Assembly (NCBI GenBank): GCA_964057225.1
Contig: CAXKVF010000081.1
Coordinates: 248,001-312,000, forward strand
From: Auanema rhodensis
Taxonomy: Eukaryota; Nematoda; Chromadorea; Rhabditida; Rhabditidae
Direction of reading: 5' to 3'
Length of the DNA: 64,000 nucleotides
Under the pieces are notes generated by a model, which saw nothing but the letters and a program-made list of their open reading frames with translations, ran no database searches and was not told where the DNA came from. How positions within the stretch are numbered: position 1 is the stretch's first letter; each line of letters opens with the position of its first letter. A program made the translations under genes and the position numbers. Of the stretch, positions 1 to 11,792 are shown in pieces.

Positions 1-176
1 ATAAAAATTTGTTTTTAGACTAATATGGACATGGGGAATCTAATTTTGAAAACCGCATCTCTTTATCTTTCACGTGAAGCGAGTTACATACCGAGTGCAC
101 ATCACGTGTACAATTAATTAGCATAAATTAAAGTTCACGTAAATTTCAAAGTCATGGTTACCATGAACCAATATCA
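1..176 (+). repeat. Monomer haplotype p93G/p113A/p166A
   Basis: The first unit carries ACCGAGTGCAC (p93G), CAATTAATTA (p113A) and GAACCA (p166A). The same three-marker haplotype returns at 12673, 13377, 17249 and 19361 (the first, third and fourth of those also with p8A), and without p93G at 13553. It is found only in the left part of the window. Each copy is followed within one or two units by plain consensus monomers, so it marks the same ancestral segment copied several times. Confidence 0.85.
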
Positions 177-244
177 ATAAAAATTTGTTTTTAGACTAAT
201 ATGGACATGGGGAATCTAATTTTGAAAACCGCATCTCTTTATCT

Positions 245-254
245 TTCACGTGAA
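245..254. other. Perfect 10-bp palindrome TTCACGTGAA (p69-78)
   Basis: A perfect dyad with a CACGTG core, the E-box/G-box hexamer recognised by many bHLH and bZIP proteins. It is present in nearly every monomer. I saw it broken at 41250 (CACATG), 43009 (CACGTA) and 58507 (TACGTG), and flank-altered in units with p77G, p68C/p69C, or the 2-bp deletion at about 29988 and 32098. Protein binding is not shown by the sequence. Confidence 0.85.
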
Positions 255-276
255 GCGAGTTACATACCAAGTGCAC

Positions 277-284
277 ATCACGTG
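277..284 (+). other. Second CACGTG core; ATCACGTG matches RTCACRTG (CDEI-like) (p101-108)
   Basis: ATCACGTG fits the consensus RTCACRTG of budding-yeast centromere element I, bound by Cbf1. The core starts 32 bp after the first CACGTG of the monomer. A match to an 8-base degenerate motif can arise by chance, and regional centromeres are not known to need CDEI. The site is reported because it is repeated in almost every unit; it is lost in the unit at 24113 (CACAAG at 24215-24220). Confidence 0.55.
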
Positions 285-288
285 TACA

Positions 289-308
289 TTTAATTAGCAT
301 AAATTAAA
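289..308. other. Inverted repeat TTTAATT-6-AATTAAA (p113-132)
   Basis: Seven-base perfect arms surround the six-base spacer AGCATA, so a small hairpin or cruciform could form in single-stranded or supercoiled DNA. The arm is altered by the p113A variant (units at 1, 12673, 13377, 13553, 17249, 19361) and by p119A (TAATAAGC) in a recurrent haplotype. Confidence 0.8.
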
Positions 309-328
309 GTTCACGTAAATTTCAAAGT

Positions 329-341
329 CATGGTTACCATG
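329..341. other. Dyad CATGGT-T-ACCATG (p153-165)
   Basis: Six-base perfect arms around a single central T. It is one of the best conserved parts of the monomer: I noted only p152A (just outside the dyad) near it. It contains a GGTNACC site once per unit, so cutting there should reduce the array to a 176-bp ladder. Confidence 0.85.
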
Positions 342-352
342 CACCAATATCA

Positions 353-3300
353 ATAAAAATTTGTTTTTAGACTAATATGGACATGGGGAATCTAATTTTG
401 AAAACCGCATCTCTTTATCTTTCACGTGAAGCAAGTTACATACCAAGTGCACATCACGTGTACATTTAATTAGCATAAATTAAAGTTCACGTAAATTTCA
501 AAGTCATGGTTACCATGCACCAATATCAATAAAAAATTGTTTTTAGACTAATATGGACATGGGGAATCTAATTTTGAAAACCGCATCTCTTTATCTTTCA
601 CGTGAAGCGAGTTACATACCAAGTGCACATCACGTGTACATTTAATTAGCATAAATTAAAGTTCACGTAAATTTCAAAGTCATGGTTACCATGCACCAAT
701 ATCGATAAAAATTTGTTTTTAGACTAATATGGACATGGGGAATCTTATTTTGAAAACCGCATCTTTTTATCTTTCACGTGAAGCGAGTTACATACCAAGT
801 GCACATCACGTGTACATTTAATTAGCATAAATTAAAGTTCACGTAAATTTCAAAGTCATGGTTACCATGCACCAATATCAATAAAAATTTGTTTTTCGAC
901 TAATATGGACATGGGGAATCTAATTTTGAAAACCGCATCTCTTTATCTTTCACGTGAAGCGAGTTACATACCAAGTGCACATCACGTGTACATTTAATTA
1001 GCATAAATTAAAGTTCACGTAAATTTCAAAGTCATGGTTACCATGCACCAATATCAATAAAAATTTGTTTTTAGACTAATATGGACATGAGGAATCTAAT
1101 TTTGAAAACCGCATCTCTTTATCTTTCACGTGAAGCGAGTTACATACCAAGTGCACATCACGTGTACATTTAATTAGCATAAATTAAAGTTCACGTAAAT
1201 TTCAAAGTCATGGTTACCATGCACCAATATCAATAAAAATTTGTTTTTAGACTAATATGGACATGGGGAATCTAATTTTGAAAACCGCATCTCTTTATCT
1301 TTCACGTGAAGCGAATTACATACCAAGTGCACATCACGTGTACATTTAATTAGCATAAATTAAAGTTCACGTAAATTTCAAAGTCATGGTTACCATGCAC
1401 CAATATCAATAAAAATTTGTTTTTAGACTAATATGGACATGGGGAATCTAATTTTGAAAACCGCATCTCTTTATCTTTCACGTGAAGCGAGTTACATACC
1501 AAGTGCACATCACGTGTACATTTAATTAGCATAAATTAAAGTTCACGTAAATTTCAAAGTCATGGTTACCATGCACCAATATCAATAAAAATTTGTTTTT
1601 AGACTAATATGGACATGGGGAATCTAATTTTGAAAACCGCATCTCTTTATCTTTCACGTGAAGCGAGTTACATACCAAGTGCACATCACGTGTACATTTA
1701 ATTAGCATAAATTAAAGTTCACGTAAATTTCAAAGTCATGGTTACCATGCACCAATATCAATAAAAATTTGTTTTTAGACTAATATGGACATGGGGAATC
1801 TAATGTTGAAAACCGCATCTCTTTATCTTTCACGTGAAGCGAGTTACATACCAAGTGCACATCACGTGTACATTTAATTAGCATAAATTAAAGTTCACGT
1901 AAATTTCAAAGTCATGGTTACCATGCACCAATATCAATAAAAATTTGTTTTTAGACTAATATGGACATGGGGAATCTAATTTTGAAAACCGCATCTCTTT
2001 ATCTTTCACGTGAAGCGAGTTACATACCAAGTGCACATCACGTGTACATTTAATTAGCATAAATTGAAGTTCACGTAAATTTCAAAGTCATGGTTACCAT
2101 GAACCAATATCAATGAAAATTTGTTTTTAGACTAATATGGACATGGGGAATCAAATTTTGAAAACCGCATCTCTTTATCTTTCACGTGAAGCAAGTTACA
2201 TACCAAGTGCACATCACGTGTACATTTAATTAGCATAAATTAAAGTTCACGTAAATTTCAAAGTCATGGTTACCATGCACCAATATCAATAAAAAATTGT
2301 TTTTAGACTAATATGGACATGGGGAATCTAATTTTGAAAACCGCATCTCTTTATCTTTCACGTGAAGCGAGTTACATACCAAGTGCACATCACGTGTACA
2401 TTTAATTAGCATAAATTAAAGTTCACGTAAATTTCAAAGTCATGGTTACCATGCACCAATATCGATAAAAATTTGTTTTTAGACTAATATGGACATGGGG
2501 AATCTTATTTTGAAAACCGCATCTTTTTATCTTTCACGTGAAGCGAGTTACATACCAAGTGCACATCACGTGTACATTTAATTAGCATAAATTAAAGTTC
2601 ACGTAAATTTCAAAGTCATGGTTACCATGCACCAATATCAATAAAAATTTGTTTTTCGACTAATATGGACATGGGGAATCTAATTTTGAAAACCGCATCT
2701 CTTTATCTTTCACGTGAAGCGAGTTACATACCAAGTGCACATCACGTGTACATTTAATTAGCATAAATTAAAGTTCACGTAAATTTCAAAGTCATGGTTA
2801 CCATGCACCAATATCAATAAAAATTTGTTTTTAGACTAATATGGACATGAGGAATCTAATTTTGAAAACCGCATCTCTTTATCTTTCACGTGAAGCGAGT
2901 TACATACCAAGTGCACATCACGTGTACATTTAATTAGCATAAATTAAAGTTCACGTAAATTTCAAAGTCATGGTTACCATGCACCAATATCAATAAAAAT
3001 TTGTTTTTAGACTAATATGGACATGGGGAATCTAATTTTGAAAACCGCATCTCTTTATCTTTCACGTGAAGCGAATTACATACCAAGTGCACATCACGTG
3101 TACATTTAATTAGCATAAATTAAAGTTCACGTAAATTTCAAAGTCATGGTTACCATGCACCAATATCAATAAAAATTTGTTTTTAGACTAATATGGACAT
3201 GGGGAATCTAATTTTGAAAACCGCATCTCTTTATCTTTCACGTGAAGCGAGTTACATACCAAGTGCACATCACGTGTACATTTAATTAGCATAAATTAAA

Positions 3301-3872
3301 GTTCACGTAAATTTCAAAGTCATGGTTACCATGCACCAATATCAATAAAAATTTGTTTTTAGACTAATATGGACATGGGGAATCTAATTTTGAAAACCGC
3401 ATCTCTTTATCTTTCACGTGAAGCGAGTTACATACCAAGTGCACATCACGTGTACATTTAATTAGCATAAATTAAAGTTCACGTAAATTTCAAAGTCATG
3501 GTTACCATGCACCAATATCAATAAAAATTTGTTTTTAGACTAATATGGACATGGGGAATCTAATGTTGAAAACCGCATCTCTTTATCTTTCACGTGAAGC
3601 GAGTTACATACCAAGTGCACATCACGTGTACATTTAATTAGCATAAATTAAAGTTCACGTAAATTTCAAAGTCATGGTTACCATGCACCAATATCAATAA
3701 AAATTTGTTTTTAGACTAATATGGACATGGGGAATCTAATTTTGAAAACCGCATCTCTTTATCTTTCACGTGAAGCGAGTTACATACCAAGTGCACATCA
3801 CGTGTACATTTAATTAGCATAAATTAAAGTTCACGTAAATTTCAAAGTCATGGTTACCATGCACCAATATCA
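353..3872 (+). repeat. HOR: two tandem 10-monomer units of 1760 bp
   Basis: Unit one is 353-2112 and unit two 2113-3872. Each runs through the same ordered series: p81A, then p8A/p176G, p42T/p61T, p17C, p34A, p83A, consensus, consensus, p45G, consensus. All markers recur at exactly +1760 (for example CGATAAAA at 703 and 2463, TTTTTCGAC at 892 and 2652). The first monomer of unit two additionally has p3G and p41A, and the last monomer of unit one has a private A>G in AAATTGAAG. The duplication is therefore recent and slightly patched. Confidence 0.93.
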
Positions 3873-5456
3873 ATAAAAATTTGTTTTTAGACTAAAATGG
3901 ACATGGGGAATCTAATTTTGAAAACCGCATCTCTTTATCTTTCACGTGAAGCGAGTTACATACCAAGTGCACATCACGTGTACATTTAATTAGCATAAAT
4001 TAAAGTTCACGTAAATTTCAAAGTCATGGTTACCATGCACCAATATCAATAAAAATTTGTTTTTAGACTAATATGGACATGGGGAATCTAATTTTGAAAA
4101 CCGCATCTCTTTATCTTTCACGTGAAGCGAGTTACATACCAAGTGCACATCACGTGTACATTTAATTAGCATAAATTAAAGTTCACGTAAATTTCAAAGT
4201 CATGGTTACCATGCACCAATATCAATAAAAATTTGTTTTTAGACTAATATGGACATGGGGAATCTAATTTTGAAAACCGCATCTCTTTATCTTTCACGTG
4301 AAGCGAATTACATACCAAGTGCACATCACGTGTACATTTAATTAGCATAAATTAAAGTTCACGTAAATTTCAAAGTCATGGTTACCATGCACCAATATCA
4401 ATAAAAATTTGTTTTTAGACTAATATGGACATGGGGAATCTAATTTTGAAAACCGCATCTCTTTATCTTTCACGTGAAGCGAGTTACATACCAAGTGCAC
4501 ATCACGTGTACATTTAATTAGCATAAATTAAAGTTCACGTAAATTTCAAAGTCATGGTTACCATGCACCAATATCAATAAAAATTTGTTTTTAGACTAAT
4601 ATGGACATGGGGAATCTAATTTTGAAAACCGCATCTCTTTATCTTTCACGTGAAGCGAGTTACATACCAAGTGCACATCACGTGTACATTTAATTAGCAT
4701 AAATTAAAGTTCACGTAAATTTCAAAGTCATGGTTACCATGCACCAATATCAATAAAAATTTGTTTTTAGACTAATATGGACATGGGGAATCTAATGTTG
4801 AAAACCGCATCTCTTTATCTTTCACGTGAAGCGAGTTACATACCAAGTGCACATCACGTGTACATTTAATTAGCATAAATTAAAGTTCACGTAAATTTCA
4901 AAGTCATGGTTACCATGCACCAATATCAATAAAAATTTGTTTTTAGACTAATATGGACATGGGGAATCTAATTTTGAAAACCGCATCTCTTTATCTTTCA
5001 CGTGAAGCGAGTTACATACCAAGTGCACATCACGTGTACATTTAATTAGCATAAATTAAAGTTCACGTAAATTTCAAAGTCATGGTTACCATGCACCAAT
5101 ATCAATAAAAATTTGTTTTTAGACTAAAATGGACATGGGGAATCTAATTTTGAAAACCGCATCTCTTTATCTTTCACGTGAAGCGAGTTACATACCAAGT
5201 GCACATCACGTGTACATTTAATTAGCATAAATTAAAGTTCACGTAAATTTCAAAGTCATGGTTACCATGCACCAATATCAATAAAAATTTGTTTTTAGAC
5301 TAATATGGACATGGGGAATCTAATTTTGAAAACCGCATCTCTTTATCTTTCACGTGAAGCGAGTTACATACCAAGTGCACATCACGTGTACATTTAATTA
5401 GCATAAATTAAAGTTCACGTAAATTTCAAAGTCATGGTTACCATGAACCAATATCA
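2993..5456 (+). repeat. HOR: two tandem 7-monomer units of 1232 bp
   Basis: Units 2993-4224 and 4225-5456 share the order p83A, consensus, consensus, p45G, consensus, p24A, consensus. The markers repeat at +1232 (TAATGTTG at 3561 and 4793; ACTAAAATGG at 3891 and 5123). The first unit overlaps the tail of the preceding 10-mer, so the 7-mer amplified out of that unit after gaining a p24A monomer. The last monomer carries p166A and leads into the next HOR. Confidence 0.92.
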
Positions 5457-8400
5457 ATAAAAATTTGGTTTTAGACTAATATGGACATGGGGAATCTAAT
5501 TTTGAAAACCGCATCTCTTTATCTTTCACGTGGAGCGAGTTACATACCAAGTGCACATCACGTGTACATTTAATAAGCATAAATTAAAGTTCACGTAAAT
5601 TTCAAAGTCATGGTTACCATGCACCAATATCAATAAAAATTTGTTTTTAGACTAATATGGACATGGGGAATCTAATTTTGAAAACCGCATCTCTTTATCT
5701 TTCACGTGAAGCGAGTTACATACCAAGTGCACATCACGTGTACATTTAATTAGCATAAATTAAAGTTCACGTAAATTTCAAAGTCATGGTTACCATGCAC
5801 CAATATCGATAAAAATTTGTTTTTAGACTAATATGGACATGGGGAATCTTATTTTGAAAACCGCATCTTTTTATCTTTCACGTGAAGCGAGTTACATACC
5901 AAGTGCACATCACGTGTACATTTAATTAGCATAAATTAAAGTTCACGTAAATTTCAAAGTCATGGTTACCATGCACCAATATCAATAAAAATTTGTTTTT
6001 CGACTAATATGGACATGGGGAATCTAATTTTGAAAACCGCATCTCTTTATCTTTCACGTGAAGCGAGTTACATACCAAGTGCACATCACGTGTACATTTA
6101 ATTAGCATAAATTAAAGTTCACGTAAATTTCAAAGTCATGGTTACCATGCACCAATATCAATAAAAATTTGTTTTTAGACTAATATGGACATGAGGAATC
6201 TAATTTTGAAAACCGCATCTCTTTATCTTTCACGTGAAGCGAGTTACATACCAAGTGCACATCACGTGTACATTTAATTAGCATAAATTAAAGTTCACGT
6301 AAATTTCAAAGTCATGGTTACCATGCACCAATATCAATAAAAATTTGTTTTTAGACTAATATGGACATGGGGAATCTAATTTTGAAAACCGCATCTCTTT
6401 ATCTTTCACGTGAAGCGAATTACATACCAAGTGCACATCACGTGTACATTTAATTAGCATAAATTAAAGTTCACGTAAATTTCAAAGTCATGGTTACCAT
6501 GCACCAATATCAATAAAAATTTGTTTTTAGACTAATATGGACATGGGGAATCTAATTTTGAAAACCGCATCTCTTTATCTTTCACGTGAAGCGAGTTACA
6601 TACCAAGTGCACATCACGTGTACATTTAATTAGCATAAATTAAAGTTCACGTAAATTTCAAAGTCATGGTTACCATGCACCAATATCAATAAAAATTTGT
6701 TTTTAGACTAATATGGACATGGGGAATCTAATGTTGAAAACCGCATCTCTTTATCTTTCACGTGAAGCGAGTTACATACCAAGTGCACATCACGTGTACA
6801 TTTAATTAGCATAAATTAAAGTTCACGTAAATTTCAAAGTCATGGTTACCATGCACCAATATCAATAAAAATTTGTTTTTAGACTAATATGGACATGGGG
6901 AATCTAATTTTGAAAACCGCATCTCTTAATCTTTCACGTGAAGCGAGTTACATACCAAGTGCACATCACGTGTACATTTAATTAGCATAAATTAAAGTTC
7001 ACGTAAATTTCAAAGTCATGGTTACCATGCACCAATATCAATAAAAATTTGTTTTTAGACTAAAATGGACATGGGGAATCTAATTTTGAAAACCGCATCT
7101 CTTTATCTTTCACGTGAAGCGAGTTACATACCAAGTGCACATCACGTGTACATTTAATTAGCATAAATTAAAGTTCACGTAAATTTCAAAGTCATGGTTA
7201 CCATGCACCAATATCAATAAAAATTTGTTTTTAGACTAATATGGACATGGGGAATCTAATTTTGAAAACCGCATCTCTTTATCTTTCACGTGAAGCGAGT
7301 TACATACCAAGTGCACATCACGTGTACATTTAATTAGCATAAATTAAAGTTCACGTAAATTTCAAAGTCATGGTTACCATGAACCAATATCAATAAAAAT
7401 TTGGTTTTAGACTAATATGGACATGGGGAATCTAATTTTGAAAACCGCATCTCTTTATCTTTCACGTGGAGCGAGTTACATACCAAGTGCACATCACGTG
7501 TACATTTAATAAGCATAAATTAAAGTTCACGTAAATTTCAAAGTCATGGTTACCATGCACCAATATCAATAAAAATTTGTTTTTAGACTAATATGGACAT
7601 GGGGAATCTAATTTTGAAAACCGCATCTCTTTATCTTTCACGTGAAGCGAGTTACATACCAAGTGCACATCACGTGTACATTTAATTAGCATAAATTAAA
7701 GTTCACGTAAATTTCAAAGTCATGGTTACCATGAACCAATATCAATGAAAATTTGTTTTTAGACTAATATGGACATGGGGAATCAAATTTTGAAAACCGC
7801 ATCTCTTTATCTTTCACGTGAAGCGAGTTACATACCAAGTGCACATCACGTGTACATTTAATTAGCATAAATTAAAGTTCACGTAAATTTCAAAGTCATG
7901 GTTACCATGAACCAATATCAATGAAAATTTGTTTTCAGACTAATATGGACATGGGGAATCAAATTTTGAAAACCGCATCTCTTTATCTTTCACGTGAAGC
8001 GAGTTACATACCAAGTGCACATCACGTGTACATTTAATTAGCATAAATTAAAGTTCACGTAAATTTCAAAGTCATGGTTACCATGCACCAATATCAATAA
8101 AAATTTGTTTTTAGACTAATATGGACATGGGGAATCTAATTTTGAAAACCGCATCTCTTTATCTTTCACGTGAAGCGAATTACATACCAAGTGCACATCA
8201 CGTGTACATTTAATTAGCATAAATTAAAGTTCACGTAAATTTCAAAGTCATGGTTACCATGCACCAATATCAATAAAAATTTGTTTTTAGACTAATATGG
8301 ACATGGGGAATCTAATTTTGAAAACCGCATCTCTTTATCTTTCACGTGAAGCGAATTACATACCAAGTGCACATCACGTGTACATTTAATTAGCATAAAT

Positions 8401-11400
8401 TAAAGTTCACGTAAATTTCAAAGTCATGGTTACCATGCACCAATATCAATAAAAATTTGTTTTTAGACTAATATGGACATGGGGAATCTAATTTTGAAAA
8501 CCGCATCTCTTTATCTTTCACGTGAAGCGAGTTACATACCAAGTGCACATCACGTGTACATTTAATTAGCATAAATTAAAGTTCACGTAAATTTCAAAGT
8601 CATGGTTACCATGCACCAATATCAATAAAAATTTGTTTTTAGACTAATATGGACATGGGGAATCTAATGTTGAAAACCGCATCTCTTTATCTTTCACGTG
8701 AAGCGAGTTACATACCAAGTGCACATCACGTGTACATTTAATTAGCATAAATTAAAGTTCACGTAAATTTCAAAGTCATGGTTACCATGCACCAATATCA
8801 ATAAAAATTTGTTTTTAGACTAATATGGACATGGGGAATCTAATTTTGAAAACCGCATCTCTTAATCTTTCACGTGAAGCGAGTTACATACCAAGTGCAC
8901 ATCACGTGTACATTTAATTAGCATAAATTAAAGTTCACGTAAATTTCAAAGTCATGGTTACCATGCACCAATATCAATAAAAATTTGTTTTTAGACTAAA
9001 ATGGACATGGGGAATCTAATTTTGAAAACCGCATCTCTTTATCTTTCACGTGAAGCGAGTTACATACCAAGTGCACATCACGTGTACATTTAATTAGCAT
9101 AAATTAAAGTTCACGTAAATTTCAAAGTCATGGTTACCATGCACCAATATCAATAAAAATTTGTTTTTAGACTAATATGGACATGGGGAATCTAATTTTG
9201 AAAACCGCATCTCTTTATCTTTCACGTGAAGCGAGTTACATACCAAGTGCACATCACGTGTACATTTAATTAGCATAAATTAAAGTTCACGTAAATTTCA
9301 AAGTCATGGTTACCATGAACCAATATCAATAAAAATTTGGTTTTAGACTAATATGGACATGGGGAATCTAATTTTGAAAACCGCATCTCTTTATCTTTCA
9401 CGTGGAGCGAGTTACATACCAAGTGCACATCACGTGTACATTTAATAAGCATAAATTAAAGTTCACGTAAATTTCAAAGTCATGGTTACCATGCACCAAT
9501 ATCAATAAAAATTTGTTTTTAGACTAATATGGACATGGGGAATCTAATTTTGAAAACCGCATCTCTTTATCTTTCACGTGAAGCGAGTTACATACCAAGT
9601 GCACATCACGTGTACATTTAATTAGCATAAATTAAAGTTCACGTAAATTTCAAAGTCATGGTTACCATGAACCAATATCAATGAAAATTTGTTTTTAGAC
9701 TAATATGGACATGGGGAATCAAATTTTGAAAACCGCATCTCTTTATCTTTCACGTGAAGCGAGTTACATACCAAGTGCACATCACGTGTACATTTAATTA
9801 GCATAAATTAAAGTTCACGTAAATTTCAAAGTCATGGTTACCATGAACCAATATCAATGAAAATTTGTTTTCAGACTAATATGGACATGGGGAATCAAAT
9901 TTTGAAAACCGCATCTCTTTATCTTTCACGTGAAGCGAGTTACATACCAAGTGCACATCACGTGTACATTTAATTAGCATAAATTAAAGTTCACGTAAAT
10001 TTCAAAGTCATGGTTACCATGCACCAATATCAATAAAAATTTGTTTTTAGACTAATATGGACATGGGGAATCTAATTTTGAAAACCGCATCTCTTTATCT
10101 TTCACGTGAAGCGAATTACATACCAAGTGCACATCACGTGTACATTTAATTAGCATAAATTAAAGTTCACGTAAATTTCAAAGTCATGGTTACCATGCAC
10201 CAATATCAATAAAAATTTGTTTTTAGACTAATATGGACATGGGGAATCTAATTTTGAAAACCGCATCTCTTTATCTTTCACGTGAAGCGAGTTACATACC
10301 AAGTGCACATCACGTGTACATTTAATTAGCATAAATTAAAGTTCACGTAAATTTCAAAGTCATGGTTACCATGCACCAATATCAATAAAAATTTGTTTTT
10401 AGACTAATATGGACATGGGGAATCTAATGTTGAAAACCGCATCTCTTTATCTTTCACGTGAAGCGAGTTACATACCAAGTGCACATCACGTGTACATTTA
10501 ATTAGCATAAATTAAAGTTCACGTAAATTTCAAAGTCATGGTTACCATGCACCAATATCAATAAAAATTTGTTTTTAGACTAATATGGACATGGGGAATC
10601 TAATTTTGAAAACCGCATCTCTTAATCTTTCACGTGAAGCGAGTTACATACCAAGTGCACATCACGTGTACATTTAATTAGCATAAATTAAAGTTCACGT
10701 AAATTTCAAAGTCATGGTTACCATGCACCAATATCAATAAAAATTTGTTTTTAGACTAAAATGGACATGGGGAATCTAATTTTGAAAACCGCATCTCTTT
10801 ATCTTTCACGTGAAGCGAGTTACATACCAAGTGCACATCACGTGTACATTTAATTAGCATAAATTAAAGTTCACGTAAATTTCAAAGTCATGGTTACCAT
10901 GCACCAATATCAATAAAAATTTGTTTTTAGACTAATATGGACATGGGGAATCTAATTTTGAAAACCGCATCTCTTTATCTTTCACGTGAAGCGAGTTACA
11001 TACCAAGTGCACATCACGTGTACATTTAATTAGCATAAATTAAAGTTCACGTAAATTTCAAAGTCATGGTTACCATGAACCAATATCAATAAAAATTTGG
11101 TTTTAGACTAATATGGACATGGGGAATCTAATTTTGAAAACCGCATCTCTTTATCTTTCACGTGGAGCGAGTTACATACCAAGTGCACATCACGTGTACA
11201 TTTAATAAGCATAAATTAAAGTTCACGTAAATTTCAAAGTCATGGTTACCATGCACCAATATCAATAAAAATTTGTTTTTAGACTAATATGGACATGGGG
11301 AATCTAATTTTGAAAACCGCATCTCTTTATCTTTCACGTGAAGCGAGTTACATACCAAGTGCACATCACGTGTACATTTAATTAGCATAAATTAAAGTTC

Positions 11401-11792
11401 ACGTAAATTTCAAAGTCATGGTTACCATGAACCAATATCAATGAAAATTTGTTTTTAGACTAATATGGACATGGGGAATCAAATTTTGAAAACCGCATCT
11501 CTTTATCTTTCACGTGAAGCGAGTTACATACCAAGTGCACATCACGTGTACATTTAATTAGCATAAATTAAAGTTCACGTAAATTTCAAAGTCATGGTTA
11601 CCATGAACCAATATCAATGAAAATTTGTTTTCAGACTAATATGGACATGGGGAATCAAATTTTGAAAACCGCATCTCTTTATCTTTCACGTGAAGCGAGT
11701 TACATACCAAGTGCACATCACGTGTACATTTAATTAGCATAAATTAAAGTTCACGTAAATTTCAAAGTCATGGTTACCATGCACCAATATCA
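5457..11792 (+). repeat. HOR: 11-, 11- and 10-monomer units plus a 4-monomer remnant
   Basis: Every unit opens with the same monomer, p12G (TTTGGTTTTAG), p77G (CGTGGAGCGAG) and p119A. Starts are 5457, 7393, 9329 and 11089. The units at 7393 and 9329 share the order p12G, consensus/p166A, p3G/p41A, p3G/p16C/p41A, p83A, (p83A), consensus, p45G, p64A, p24A, consensus/p166A. The unit at 9329 has one p83A monomer instead of two, making it 1760 rather than 1936 bp. The unit at 5457 differs in its monomers 2-6, which resemble the 353-3872 HOR (p176G, p42T/p61T, p17C, p34A, p83A). The last copy stops after four monomers at 11792. Confidence 0.92.

Larger units (their letters stand above)
177..352 (+). 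repeat. Reference monomer (consensus-type, 176 bp)
   Basis: This unit is essentially the consensus and serves as the reference for position numbers pN (p1 = base 177). In order it holds an A5T3 tract (p3-10) followed by T5 (p12-16), a G4 run (p33-36), AATTTTGAAAA (p42-52), the palindrome TTCACGTGAA (p69-78), GTGCAC (p95-100), ATCACGTG (p101-108), TGTACA (p107-112), a TTTAATT/AATTAAA inverted repeat (p113-132), a third CACGT core (p136-140), and the near-palindrome CATGGTTACCATG (p153-165). Five CpG dinucleotides occur, against about 4.6 expected from base composition. The A/T tracts suggest intrinsic curvature, which is inference. GGTTACC, GTGCAC and TGTACA occur once per consensus unit. Confidence 0.95.

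Noticed and set aside
9-40. G-quadruplex from the GGGG run (p33-36)
   Set aside because: There is only one G4 run per 176 bp, so four runs are never within quadruplex distance.
57-110. CACGTG sites as promoter E-box/G-box elements
   Set aside because: No gene, TATA-plus-start arrangement or coding sequence is nearby. The sites are listed as repeated motifs of the satellite only.
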